Below are positions 31,606 through 39,634 of a stretch of 64,000 bases of DNA, piece after piece. The position numbers and the translations under genes were made by a program. The stretch is from positions 22,839 to 86,838 of the forward strand of contig DASZGY010000021.1 of NCBI GenBank assembly GCA_035938395.1, written 5' to 3'. The stretch's first letter is position 1. The number at the start of each line of letters is the position of its first letter. The notes beneath the pieces were generated by a model. It did no database searches. It was given only the letters and a program-made list of their open reading frames with translations, and was not told where the DNA came from. The DNA comes from JALZAA01 sp035938395 (GTDB taxonomy: Bacteria; Actinomycetota; Acidimicrobiia; IMCC26256; JACDBD01).

Positions 31606-32259
31606 GTGGCCCTGGCCGCACTTCCCCGGCGGGACGAGCGATCCCGCGAGCACCTTGACAACACAGCCCGGCACGCCCGGCCTGTGGTGCTGGCCGGCGA
31701 GCGGGTCCTGGCCGTGCCCGGCCCGCTCGGCGCGCTGCTCCCCGGCGGCGCCGTCCAGCGGGGGACGGTGGTGGCGGTCGACGGCGACCCCGGAGCGGGA
31801 GCCACGTCGGTCGCTTTCCAGCTGGCGGCGGCGGCCACGGCCGCCGGCGAATGGGCCGCCGCGATCGAGCTCGACGCCAGCCTGGGCGGGCTGGCGGCGG
31901 GAGAGGCCGGGGTCGAGCTCGAACGGTTCGCCGTCGTCCGGCGGGTGCCCCCCGCCCGCTGGGCTGCGGTGGTTGCCGCACTGCTCGACGGGGTCAGCGT
32001 CGTGCTCGCCGAGGTGCCGGCATACGCACGGGTGGGCGATGCGAGGCGGCTGCTCGCCCGTGCCCGCGAGCGCGGCGCGGTGCTGGTGGCGATGGGACCG
32101 TGGCCGGCCGAGGCCGCGCTCCGCCTGCGGGCCGGAGGCTCGGTCTGGCGCGGCCTGGATGCCGGCGCGGGCGCGTTCGCCGGACGCGACCAGCGCGTGC
32201 ACGTCGACGGCCGCGGCGCCGCCGCCCGTGATCACGTCGCGCTCGTCGAAGCCGGCTGA
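31606..32259 (+). CDS. imuA': ImuA'-like RecA-fold mutasome protein
   Basis: This 217-residue protein belongs to the RecA-like ImuA/ImuA' group that works with ImuB and DnaE2 in damage-induced mutagenesis. The Walker A position reads VDGDPGAGATS, in which the usual Gly-Lys-Thr is replaced by Ala-Thr-Ser, so ATP binding may be lost. Alternating beta and alpha segments with SVVLAEVP (Walker-B-like) follow. The GTG start lies 6 nt after a LexA-overlapped -10 box. The 5' position to imuB and the SOS box are the strongest evidence. Sequence identity in this group is low. Confidence 0.75.
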   Translation: MALAALPRRDERSREHLDNTARHARPVVLAGERVLAVPGPLGALLPGGAVQRGTVVAVDGDPGAGATSVAFQLAAAATAAGEWAAAIELDASLGGLAAGEAGVELERFAVVRRVPPARWAAVVAALLDGVSVVLAEVPAYARVGDARRLLARARERGAVLVAMGPWPAEAALRLRAGGSVWRGLDAGAGAFAGRDQRVHVDGRGAAARDHVALVEAG

Positions 32260-32280
32260 CGGCACGGGGTGGCTGACGGG

Positions 32281-33933
32281 ATGGCCGAGCGCACCGCCTG
32301 CCTGTGGTGCCCCGAATGGCCGGTGGTCGCGCGGCGCGCCCGTGATCCAACGTTGTGCGACGTGCCGGTCGCGGTCGTAGAGCGCGGCGAGCGCGGGCTC
32401 CTCGTGATCGCGGCGTCGACCGAAGCGGTCGCAGAAGGCGTGACGGCGGGCCTGCGCCGGCGCGAAGCGGAGGCGCGTTGCCCCGGCCTGGTCGTTGCGG
32501 AGGCCGACCCGCAGGTCGAGGCGCGCGCGTTCGAGCGCGTCGCGCGCGCGGTCGAGACGTTCACGCCCCGTTTCGTGCTGGAGGAGCCGGGCCGGGTCAC
32601 GTTCCCGACGCGCGGTCCGTCGCGGTACTTCGGTGGCGACACCGCCATGGCCGTTCGATGCCTCGACGCCGTTCGCGACATCGGGATCACCGACGCGCGC
32701 GTCGGCGTCGCCGACGGGGGGTTCGCGGCCATGCTCGCGGCGCGCGCCGCCGAGCCGGGCGCGGCGTACGTCGTGCCGCCGGGGGAGTCATCCGGGTTTC
32801 TCGCCCCGTGGCCGGTCGCGGTGCTCGAGGATCCCGAACCCGGCGAAGCCGCGGAGCTGGCCGGCCTGCTCGTCCGGCTCGGCTTGCGCACGCTGGGCGC
32901 GTTCGCGGCGCTGCCCGACGGCGCCGTGCTCGGTCGCTTCGGGTCGGCCGGTGCGCGCGCACACCGGCTCGCCCGCGGCGACGACGAAGCCACCGCGTCA
33001 CCGGCACCTCCACCTCCCGAGCTCATCGAGACCGCCGAGCTCGATCCTCCCGCCGTGCACGTCGAGACCGCCGCGTTCGCGGCCAAGGCGCTGGCCGAGC
33101 AGCTCATGGCACGACTCGGCACGCTCGGTCTCGCGTGCACGCGGGTGATGATCGAGGCCGAGACCGAGCGCGGTGAGCGGCTGACCCGGTGCTGGCGCCA
33201 CGAGGGGGCGCTCACCCCGGCGGCGCTGGCGGCGCGCGTCCGCTGGCAGCTCGAAGGCTGGCTCACGGCGGAGGTGGACGACGACGGGTCGGTCGACGAC
33301 CTCGCGACCAGCGGTCTCGTGCTGCTGCGGTTGGTGCCCGACGAGGTGCTGCCCGCCACCGGCCGCCAGCTCGGATTCTGGGGCGGCGACCCGGCGGCGG
33401 CCGACCGCGCCGGGCGCGTGCTCGCCCGGGTGCAGGGGATGCTCGGCCATCCCGCCGTGGTCACGGCCGTGCCCCAAGGCGGGCGCACGCCGGGCGAGCG
33501 GGTGCGGTGGGTGCCGTGGGGCGATCCGCGCGAGCCGGCCCGGCTCCTCGACGCGGTCCCGGCGCCGGGCGCCAACGTTCGCGAGGTCCCACCGTGGCCG
33601 GGCGCGATCCCGGCTCCGGCGCCGGCGCGCGTCTTCGAGCCGCCGCCCCCGGCCGAGCTGCTCGACGCCGCCGGCGAGGTCGTCATCGTGTCGGGACGGG
33701 GTGACCCGTCCGCTCCGCCGGCGCGCCTGCGGTGCGCGGCCCTGCCCGGTCGCGGGGGCGAGATCGCGGCGTGGGCGGGGCCGTGGGCGCACGACGCCCG
33801 CTGGTGGGACCGGCGGGCGCGGACGCGCCGTGCGTACTGGCAGGTGCTGGTGGCCGCGCCCGACGGCGAGCGCGTCGCGTGTCTCGTCGCCGTGACCGCC
33901 GGCCACGCCGCGCTCGAGGCGATCTACGACTGA
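32281..33933 (+). CDS. imuB: ImuB, catalytically inactive Y-family polymerase-like protein
   Basis: ImuB is the hub that links DnaE2 to the beta clamp during translesion synthesis. The 550-residue protein has Y-family polymerase palm, finger and little-finger regions. The first catalytic Asp position is missing (ACLWCPEWPVVARR instead of the usual DMDAF). The second motif, normally SIDE, reads FPTRGPSRYFGG, again without acid residues. This is the expected pattern for ImuB. The C-terminal 100 residues contain ARWWDRRARTRRAYWQVL. ATG 32281 is chosen. GTG 32269 is possible. The 3' end overlaps a convergent gene by 10 nt. Confidence 0.88.
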   Translation: MAERTACLWCPEWPVVARRARDPTLCDVPVAVVERGERGLLVIAASTEAVAEGVTAGLRRREAEARCPGLVVAEADPQVEARAFERVARAVETFTPRFVLEEPGRVTFPTRGPSRYFGGDTAMAVRCLDAVRDIGITDARVGVADGGFAAMLAARAAEPGAAYVVPPGESSGFLAPWPVAVLEDPEPGEAAELAGLLVRLGLRTLGAFAALPDGAVLGRFGSAGARAHRLARGDDEATASPAPPPPELIETAELDPPAVHVETAAFAAKALAEQLMARLGTLGLACTRVMIEAETERGERLTRCWRHEGALTPAALAARVRWQLEGWLTAEVDDDGSVDDLATSGLVLLRLVPDEVLPATGRQLGFWGGDPAAADRAGRVLARVQGMLGHPAVVTAVPQGGRTPGERVRWVPWGDPREPARLLDAVPAPGANVREVPPWPGAIPAPAPARVFEPPPPAELLDAAGEVVIVSGRGDPSAPPARLRCAALPGRGGEIAAWAGPWAHDARWWDRRARTRRAYWQVLVAAPDGERVACLVAVTAGHAALEAIYD

Positions 33934-34292
33934 GGCGCTCGAGGCACGTCGATCGCGACCAGGAGCGACTCCCGCCGCCAGCGCTCGAGGCTTCCGCTGT
34001 AGCGCGGCTGGTACTTCTCGAAGACGAGCCCGCGCCCCCGCTCCGACTCGTCGCCGTCCTCGACGACCCGCGCCGTCGCGTCGTAGGTCGTGTCGCGGAG
34101 CCGCACCGTGACGGCCGGCTCGGCTCGCAGGTTTCGTACCCAGTCAGACCGCTCGCCGCCGCCCGACAGCAGGTACAGCGTGCGCCCCTCGAGCGCGAAC
34201 CAGATCTCGATCTCGTGCGGACGCCCGGAGACGCGCCCACTCGTCGTGAGGTAGCAGAAGTCGTCGTCGGTGGCCGAGAGGAGCCCGTCCAT
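33924..34292 (-). CDS. Deazaflavin-dependent nitroreductase family protein
   Basis: This 122-residue protein resembles the Ddn-type split-barrel family (nitroreductase/F420-dependent quinone reductase). CYLTTSGRVSGRPHEIEIWF at residues 13-32 contains the family pattern TTxGRxSGxPH. YLLSGGGERSDWVRNLRA follows. F420 is the probable cofactor, since cofC is present. The ATG at 34292 is divergent from the next oxidoreductase gene (46-nt gap), so the two could share control. It converges on imuB with a 10-nt overlap. Confidence 0.85.
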   Translation of the reverse strand: MDGLLSATDDDFCYLTTSGRVSGRPHEIEIWFALEGRTLYLLSGGGERSDWVRNLRAEPAVTVRLRDTTYDATARVVEDGDESERGRGLVFEKYQPRYSGSLERWRRESLLVAIDVPRAPQS

Positions 34293-34338
34293 GACGAGGC
34301 AAGTCTCGCATCCGGTCCCGACGCGCGAAGCTCGCGCC

Positions 34339-34788
34339 ATGGCAACGATCGAGTACGTCCGTGACCTCGTTCGCCGCGACAACGGCCTCGCTGTTGTCGT
34401 GACCCAACGCGGCGACGGTTCGCCGCAGGCTTCGATCGCCAACGCCGGCGTCCTAGCGCACCCGGTGAGCGGCGATGCCGTCGTCGGGCTCGTCGTGCGG
34501 GGCGACACCCGCAAGCACGCCAACCTGCGGCGCCGGCCCCGGGCGACGATCGTGTTCCGCGTCGGCTGGGAATGGGTCGCCGTCGAAGGCCCCGTCGACC
34601 TCGCCGGGCCGGACGATCCCCTCGACGGGCTGGACGCCGGCCGTGTCCCGCAGGTGCTCCGAGACGTGTTCAGCGCCGCCGGCGGCACGCACGACGACTG
34701 GGACGAGTACGACCGCGTGATGGCGGGCGAGAGACGCCTCGCCGTGCTCGTGCAACCCGAGCGCGTGTATTCCAACGCCGGGACCTGA
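34339..34788 (+). CDS. F420-dependent PPOX-class oxidoreductase
   Basis: This 149-residue split-barrel protein resembles the TIGR03618-type F420-binding branch of the pyridoxamine-oxidase superfamily. AVVVTQRGDGSPQASIANAG near residue 18 and TRKHANLRRRPRATIVFRV near residue 56 are typical. AERRLAVLVQPERVY closes the domain. A GCGCGA-AGC-TCGCGC hairpin (34323-34337) directly precedes the ATG. Alternatively its GAAGCT could be a weak -10 box like TAAGCT before rpiB. It lies between the imuAB operon and dnaE2. Confidence 0.75.
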   Translation: MATIEYVRDLVRRDNGLAVVVTQRGDGSPQASIANAGVLAHPVSGDAVVGLVVRGDTRKHANLRRRPRATIVFRVGWEWVAVEGPVDLAGPDDPLDGLDAGRVPQVLRDVFSAAGGTHDDWDEYDRVMAGERRLAVLVQPERVYSNAGT

Positions 34789-34828
34789 AGGCGGCGATGA
34801 GTTTCGCCGCGGGGGAGGTCCAGAGACC

Positions 34829-35368
34829 ATGACCGTGAGGGAGCCACGCTCGGAGCGGAACCTCGACGGCTACGACGCCCCGCCCATCGCGTGGGCGAGA
34901 GTGCGTGAACGTCTCGACCAGGGTGTGACCCAACCCCCGGGGACCGGTGGACCGGGCCGGCACACGTACTGGCTGGCGACGACGAACCCGGACGGCAGTC
35001 CGCACGTCATGCCGCTCGGGGTCTTCTGGGTCGACGGTGGCTTCTTCTTCAACGCCGGTCCCGGCACGCGCAAGGCGAAGAACCTGGCCGCCAACCCGCG
35101 CTGCGTCATCTCGGTGGCGACGGACCAGTTCGACCTCGTCGTGGAGGGCGAAGCCGTGAAGGTCACCGACGACGCCGAGCTCCGGCGCATCGCCGACGTG
35201 TTCGCGGCCGGGGGGTGGGAACCGACCGTGCGCGACGGCGCCCTGTATGCCGAGTTCAGCGCGCCCAGCGCCGGCCCACCGCCGTGGCACGTCTACGAGG
35301 TCACGCCGAAGACGGTGTACGCCCTGGGGACGGCCGATCCGTACGGCGCCACCCGCTTCCGCTTCTGA
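34829..35368 (+). CDS. Pyridoxamine 5'-phosphate oxidase family protein
   Basis: This 179-residue flavin- or F420-binding split-barrel protein has YWLATTNPDGSPHVMPLGVFW near residue 47 (seen as TTNPDGSPHVMPLG), NAGPGTRKAKNLAANPRCVI, and DLVVEGEAVKVTDDAELRRI. These are typical of the PNPOx-like superfamily. True pyridoxamine-phosphate oxidase activity is unlikely. The ATG lies 40 nt after the preceding PPOX-type gene, so both are probably in one operon. The link to SOS genes on either side is positional. Confidence 0.8.
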   Translation: MTVREPRSERNLDGYDAPPIAWARVRERLDQGVTQPPGTGGPGRHTYWLATTNPDGSPHVMPLGVFWVDGGFFFNAGPGTRKAKNLAANPRCVISVATDQFDLVVEGEAVKVTDDAELRRIADVFAAGGWEPTVRDGALYAEFSAPSAGPPPWHVYEVTPKTVYALGTADPYGATRFRF

Positions 35369-35391
35369 GCCCGGCGGTCCCGCTGGACTGA

Positions 35392-35413
35392 TCGAACGTA
35401 CGTTCGATACGGT
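35392..35413 (+). promoter_or_regulatory. Perfect LexA (SOS) box and -10 of dnaE2
   Basis: TCGAACGTACGTTCGA (35392-35407) is a perfect 16-bp palindrome identical to the actinobacterial SOS consensus. The -10 box TACGGT (35408-35413) abuts it. Transcription would begin near 35420, just before leader element copy 5, so almost the entire 5' leader of dnaE2 is that element. Confidence 0.9.
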
Positions 35414-35424
35414 GGCAGGCCCGG

Positions 35425-35479
35425 GTGGCGATGGCGGCTTTGCTGACCGTCGCCACAAAGCCGGAGCTTGCGACGGCGA
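35425..35479 (+). repeat. Dispersed 5'-leader element, copy 5 (before dnaE2)
   Basis: Stem GTGGCGA/TCGCCAC (35425-35431 with 35450-35456) continues via T-G, GG/CC and CGGC/GCTG to a TTT loop. The linker CAAAGCC and tail GGAGCTTGCGACGGCGA follow. Loop GGCTTTG is complementary to CAAAGCC. It ends 26 nt before the dnaE2 GTG, with GGAGTAGGGG between. The well-placed SOS promoter shows that this copy is transcribed as 5' leader. Confidence 0.88.
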
Positions 35480-35505
35480 CAATCAGAGCGGAGTAGGGGC
35501 CGCCC

Positions 35506-38500
35506 GTGACCGATCACGGCGAGCGTGGCTACGCGGAGCTGCACTGCCACACGAACTTCTCGTTCCTCGACGGGGCCAGCCATCCCGAGGAGCTGGCCGA
35601 CGAGGCCGCCCGTCTCGGCCTGGCCGCCCTGGCGGTCACGGACCACGACGGCCTGTACGGCGTGGTGCGCTTCGCCCTCGCCGCCCGCGCCACCGGGCTC
35701 CCCACCGTGTTCGGCGCCGAGCTCACCCTCGATGCCCCCCGCACGCCGCCGAACGGCTACGCCGACCCGCCCGGTGAGCACCTCGTGGTGCTCGCGGCGG
35801 GACCGGTCGGGTACGCCCGCCTGGCCCGGGCGGTGAGCGCGGCGCAGCTGGCGGGGGAGAAGGGCGCGCCCCGCCTCGATCTCGGTGCGCTCGCCGACGC
35901 CGCCCGCGCGCCGGTTCACCTGCGCCGCTCCGCGGCGAGTGCCAACGACGCGTGGTTCGTGCTCACCGGGTGCCGCAAGGGCGCGGTCACGCGCGCGCTC
36001 CTCGACGACGGCCCTGCCGCAGCCCGGCGCGCCCTCGATCGGCTCGTCGCCGCCTTCGGGCGCGACCGCGTGCTGGTCGAGCTGTGGGACCACGGCGACC
36101 CGCTCGACCGGCACCGCAACGACGCGCTGGCCGAGGTGGCGGCGTCGGCGTCCGTCGACGTGATCGCCTCCAACAACGTGCATTACGCCACGCCCGGACG
36201 GCGGCCGCTCGCCACCGCGCTCGCCGCCGTCCGTGCCCGGCGCTCGCTCGACGAGATCGACGGCTGGCTTCCCGCGGCGGCGTTCGCGCACCTGCGCAGC
36301 GCGGCCGAGCAGCAACGCCGGTTCGCCCGCTGGCCCGGCGCGGTCGAGCGCACGCTCGACGTCGCGGCGGCGTGCGCGTTCGACCTCAGCCTCGCCGCGC
36401 CCGAGCTGCCCGACCACGACGTGCCGCCCGGTCACACCGAGATGAGCTGGCTGCGCGAGCTCACCGCGCGCGGCGCCGCCATCCGCTACCCGCCGAGCCA
36501 CGAGCAGCACGAGCAGGCGAGGCGCCAGATCGCCTACGAGCTCGACGTGATCGAGGAGCTCGGCTTCCCCGGCTACTTCCTCGTGCTCGTCGACATCGTC
36601 GATTTCTGCCACCGCCACGACATCTACTGCCAGGGTCGGGGCAGCGCCGCCAACAGCGCGGTCTGCTACGCGCTCGGCGTCACCAAGGCCGACGCCGTCG
36701 CGCTCGGCCTGCTCTTCGAGCGGTTCCTGTCGCCCGAGCGTGACGGACCGCCCGACATCGACCTCGACATCGAGCACCAGCGCCGCGAGGAGGCGATCCA
36801 GTACGTCTACGACAAGTACGGGCGCGACCGCGCCGCCCAGGTCGCCAACGTGATCACGTACCGGCCCAAGAGCGCGCTGCGCGAGATGGCCAAGGCCGCC
36901 GGCCTCTCACCCGGCCACGCCGACGGGCTCACGAAGTGGATCGACCGGTGGGGGAGGGACGTCGGCGCGTTCGAGAGCGTGAAGTCCGAGGGCCCGCCGG
37001 TGCCGGCGCTCGTCCTCGACCTCGCCGGGCAGGTGCTCGACTTTCCCCGCCACCTCGGCATCCACTCCGGCGGCATGGTCATGGCCGACCGGCCGCTGGT
37101 GGAGTTCTGCCCGATCGAGTGGGCCCGCATGGAGGACCGGTCCGTGCTCCAGTGGGACAAGGACGACTGCGCGGCCGCCGGGCTGGTGAAGTTCGACCTG
37201 CTCGGCCTGGGCATGCTCACGATGCTGCACCTGGCGGTCGACCTGGTTCGTGAGCACGAGGGCACCGAAGTCGATCTGGCCACGATCCCGCAGGAGCCCG
37301 CGGTGTACGACCTGCTGTGCGCGGCCGACACCGTCGGCGTGTTCCAGGTCGAGAGCCGGGCCCAGATGGCCACGCTGCCCCGGCTGCGCCCGCGCACGTT
37401 CTACGACCTCGTCATCGAGGTCGCGCTCATTCGCCCCGGCCCGATCCAGGGCGGCTCGGTGCACCCGTACCTGCGGCGCCGCAACGGCCAGGAGCCCGTC
37501 ACCTTCCCGCACCCCATGCTCGAGGAGTGCCTGAAGAAGACCCTCGGCGTGCCGCTGTTCCAGGAACAGCTCATGCAGATGGCGATCGACATCGCCGGCT
37601 TCAGCCCCGGCGAGTCCGACCAGCTGCGCCAGGCCATGGGCTCGAAGCGTTCCCACACCCGCATGGCGGTCATGCGCGAGCGGCTGCTCGCCGGCATGGC
37701 CGAGCGCGGCATCACCGGCCCGACCGCCGAGGAGATCGCGACCAAGTTCGAGGCGTTCGCCGACTTCGGCTTCCCCGAGAGCCATTCGGTGAGCTTCGCC
37801 TACCTCGTGTACTCGAGCTCGTGGATCAAGCTGCACTACCCGGCCGAGTTCGCGTGCGCGCTGCTCAACGCGCAGCCCATGGGCTTCTACTCGCCGCACT
37901 CCATCGTGCGTGACGCCATGCATCACGGCGTCGAGGTGCTCGGACCCGACGTGAACGCGTCGCGCAAGGACTGCACGCTCGAGCCGCGCACCGACGGCGC
38001 CGGCCCGGTCGGTCAACCGCGCCCGGGCTGGCACGCCGACCCGTCGATGCGTGCCGTGCGCATGGGCTTGCGCTACGTCCGCGGCCTCGCCGACGCGCTG
38101 CTCGACCGCATCGACGCCGAACGCGACCGCAAGCCGTTCGCGTCGCTCTCCGACTTCACCCGCCGCACCGGCGCGCCCACCGACGCCATCGAGGCGCTGG
38201 CCACCGCGGGCGCGTTCGGGTCCCTGGGCCAGACGCGCCGTAGCGCGCTGTGGGCCGCGGGGGCGCTGCGCGACGCCCGGGCCGACAAGCTGCCCGGGCT
38301 CGTCACCGGGGTCGACGCGCCGGCGCTGCCGGGCATGACCGAGGTCGAGGAGACGGCCGCCGACCTGTGGGCGACCGGCCTGACCGCCGGCCGGCACCCG
38401 ACCGAGTTCGTGCGCGAGCGCCTGACCGACCGGGGCGTCGTCACCGTCGAAGCGCTGCGCGAGCTCCAGCACCGCAGCGTGGTCGAGGTGGCCGGCATCG

Positions 38501-38754
38501 TCACCCACCGCCAGCAGCCCGACACCGCCAAGGGCGTGGTGTTCGTCAACCTCGAGGACGAGACCGGCCTGCTCAACGTGATCTGCACGGCCGACGTGTG
38601 GCGCCGGTTCCGCAAGGTCGCCCGCATGTCACCGGCGCTGATCGTGCGGGGGATGCTCGAGCGCTACCAGGGCGTGATCAACGTGGTCGCGGCTCGTATC
38701 GAGGAGCTGCCGCTCACCGCCGCCGACATGGTCCGCTCCCGCGACTTCCACTAG
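35506..38754 (+). CDS. dnaE2: Error-prone DNA polymerase III alpha subunit DnaE2
   Basis: DnaE2 is the C-family polymerase that performs SOS mutagenesis with ImuA' and ImuB. The 1082-residue protein has an N-terminal PHP domain (YAELHCHTNFSFLDGASHPEEL, read as ELHCHTNFSFLDG), the palm with GRGSAANSAVCYALGVT near residue 378 and the catalytic Asp pair in PPDIDLDIEH near residue 411, and SHSVSFAYLVYSSSWIKLHY near 760. A helix-hairpin-helix and a C-terminal OB fold (VFVNLEDETGLLNVIC) follow. It lacks the extended C terminus of DnaE1. The GTG start has GGAGTAGGGG upstream, and a perfect SOS box lies 100 nt away. Confidence 0.95.
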   Translation: MTDHGERGYAELHCHTNFSFLDGASHPEELADEAARLGLAALAVTDHDGLYGVVRFALAARATGLPTVFGAELTLDAPRTPPNGYADPPGEHLVVLAAGPVGYARLARAVSAAQLAGEKGAPRLDLGALADAARAPVHLRRSAASANDAWFVLTGCRKGAVTRALLDDGPAAARRALDRLVAAFGRDRVLVELWDHGDPLDRHRNDALAEVAASASVDVIASNNVHYATPGRRPLATALAAVRARRSLDEIDGWLPAAAFAHLRSAAEQQRRFARWPGAVERTLDVAAACAFDLSLAAPELPDHDVPPGHTEMSWLRELTARGAAIRYPPSHEQHEQARRQIAYELDVIEELGFPGYFLVLVDIVDFCHRHDIYCQGRGSAANSAVCYALGVTKADAVALGLLFERFLSPERDGPPDIDLDIEHQRREEAIQYVYDKYGRDRAAQVANVITYRPKSALREMAKAAGLSPGHADGLTKWIDRWGRDVGAFESVKSEGPPVPALVLDLAGQVLDFPRHLGIHSGGMVMADRPLVEFCPIEWARMEDRSVLQWDKDDCAAAGLVKFDLLGLGMLTMLHLAVDLVREHEGTEVDLATIPQEPAVYDLLCAADTVGVFQVESRAQMATLPRLRPRTFYDLVIEVALIRPGPIQGGSVHPYLRRRNGQEPVTFPHPMLEECLKKTLGVPLFQEQLMQMAIDIAGFSPGESDQLRQAMGSKRSHTRMAVMRERLLAGMAERGITGPTAEEIATKFEAFADFGFPESHSVSFAYLVYSSSWIKLHYPAEFACALLNAQPMGFYSPHSIVRDAMHHGVEVLGPDVNASRKDCTLEPRTDGAGPVGQPRPGWHADPSMRAVRMGLRYVRGLADALLDRIDAERDRKPFASLSDFTRRTGAPTDAIEALATAGAFGSLGQTRRSALWAAGALRDARADKLPGLVTGVDAPALPGMTEVEETAADLWATGLTAGRHPTEFVRERLTDRGVVTVEALRELQHRSVVEVAGIVTHRQQPDTAKGVVFVNLEDETGLLNVICTADVWRRFRKVARMSPALIVRGMLERYQGVINVVAARIEELPLTAADMVRSRDFH

Positions 38755-38765
38755 CTCTGTGTTGC

Positions 38766-39446
38766 TCAGGCCGTACCGGTAGTGACCAGGACGAGGAGCG
38801 AGACCAGCACCAGCGCGACGATCGTGAGGTTGTACGCGAGATGGGCGCGGGTCGACTCGAGCAGCGCGCCGGTCTGCGACCGGGTCTCCTTCCAGCCGTC
38901 GAGGTAGCACCGCGTGAGGTAGAGCCCGCCGATCGACAGCGCCAGCGCCGCGCCGATCGGGATGCCGACGACGGCGTGGGCCAGGCCGAACACCACCGAG
39001 CGCCCGAGGTTCACGGCGGTACCCCGCTCCTCGGCGCCGCGCCGGAACACCCATTCCTCCCGGGCGACGAGCAACGGCATCCCCACGATCAGCAAGCCGA
39101 TGAAGAACAACGGGATGACCACCGACGCGATGCCGAGGTTCCGGTCGCTGACGCCGACCACCGGGTTGCCCTCGCCGCCGATCGCCGACCACCAGCCGAA
39201 CGAGAGGACGGGCAGTTGGATCAACACAAAGGCCGTCGACACGATCAGGACGACGATCGGGATCGCCCGTCCGAAGTGGCGCCAGCGCAGGCCCTGCACC
39301 ACGCCCAGCGTCTTGCGGTGTGCACCGACCGACGTCCGAGCGGCCTCGAACAAGCGGACGCCGACGACCGCGAGCACCGCCACCGTGAGCAGATCCAGGA
39401 TCGTCACGGCGACAGTCTTCCGCAACCGCGCGGCACGAGCCGTCAC
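38766..39446 (-). CDS. CPBP family intramembrane protease
   Basis: This 226-residue membrane protein has about six transmembrane helices and the three CPBP (CAAX-protease/bacteriocin-processing) motifs: EEWVFR (EExxxR) near residue 130, FGLAH (FxxxH) near residue 154, and HLAYN (HxxxN) near residue 205. These residues form the intramembrane glutamic-type active site. The substrate is unknown. The GTG 39446 start is near the divergent MgtE-type gene. It converges on dnaE2 with an 11-nt gap. Confidence 0.8.
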   Translation of the reverse strand: MTARAARLRKTVAVTILDLLTVAVLAVVGVRLFEAARTSVGAHRKTLGVVQGLRWRHFGRAIPIVVLIVSTAFVLIQLPVLSFGWWSAIGGEGNPVVGVSDRNLGIASVVIPLFFIGLLIVGMPLLVAREEWVFRRGAEERGTAVNLGRSVVFGLAHAVVGIPIGAALALSIGGLYLTRCYLDGWKETRSQTGALLESTRAHLAYNLTIVALVLVSLLVLVTTGTA

Positions 39447-39450
39447 CCGT

Positions 39451-39456
39451 TAGGGT
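39451..39456 (+). promoter_or_regulatory. -10 box upstream of the MgtE-type gene
   Basis: TAGGGT lies 10 nt before ATG 39467 of a short upstream ORF and 54 nt before the MgtE-type gene. No convincing -35 is visible. Confidence 0.4.
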
Positions 39457-39466
39457 GAGCCGGCCC

Positions 39467-39634
39467 ATGCCGACGAGACGAATGCCGATGAGCGAGCCTC
39501 CGAGTAGCAGATGGTCCGACGCCCGCGCCTCCTTCGGCGCTTCGGCGCCATTGTTCGTTCCGACCCGAGCGGGGTCGGGGCGGGGTTCGTCGCGCTCCTG
39601 CTCTCGTCGGGTGGGGACCTTCTCGCCGGTCTGA
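39467..39634 (+). CDS. Possible upstream ORF overlapping the Mg transporter start
   Basis: ATG 39467 opens a 55-codon frame beginning MPTRRMPMSEPPSS. It is out of frame with the transporter gene and overlaps its first 124 nt. It starts 10 nt after a -10 box, and its early Pro, Glu and Arg codons recall Mg-sensing leader peptides such as MgtL. The C-terminal part is only a shadow of the transporter. It may be a regulatory leader or chance. Confidence 0.25.
   Translation: MPTRRMPMSEPPSSRWSDARASFGASAPLFVPTRAGSGRGSSRSCSRRVGTFSPV

Noticed and set aside
34323..34337. GCGCGAAGCTCGCGC hairpin before 34339 and similar GAAGCTCGCGG near 56786 as a second repeat family
   Set aside because: The shared part is short and overlaps a plausible GAAGCT variant of the TAAGCT -10 box, so a promoter explains it as well.
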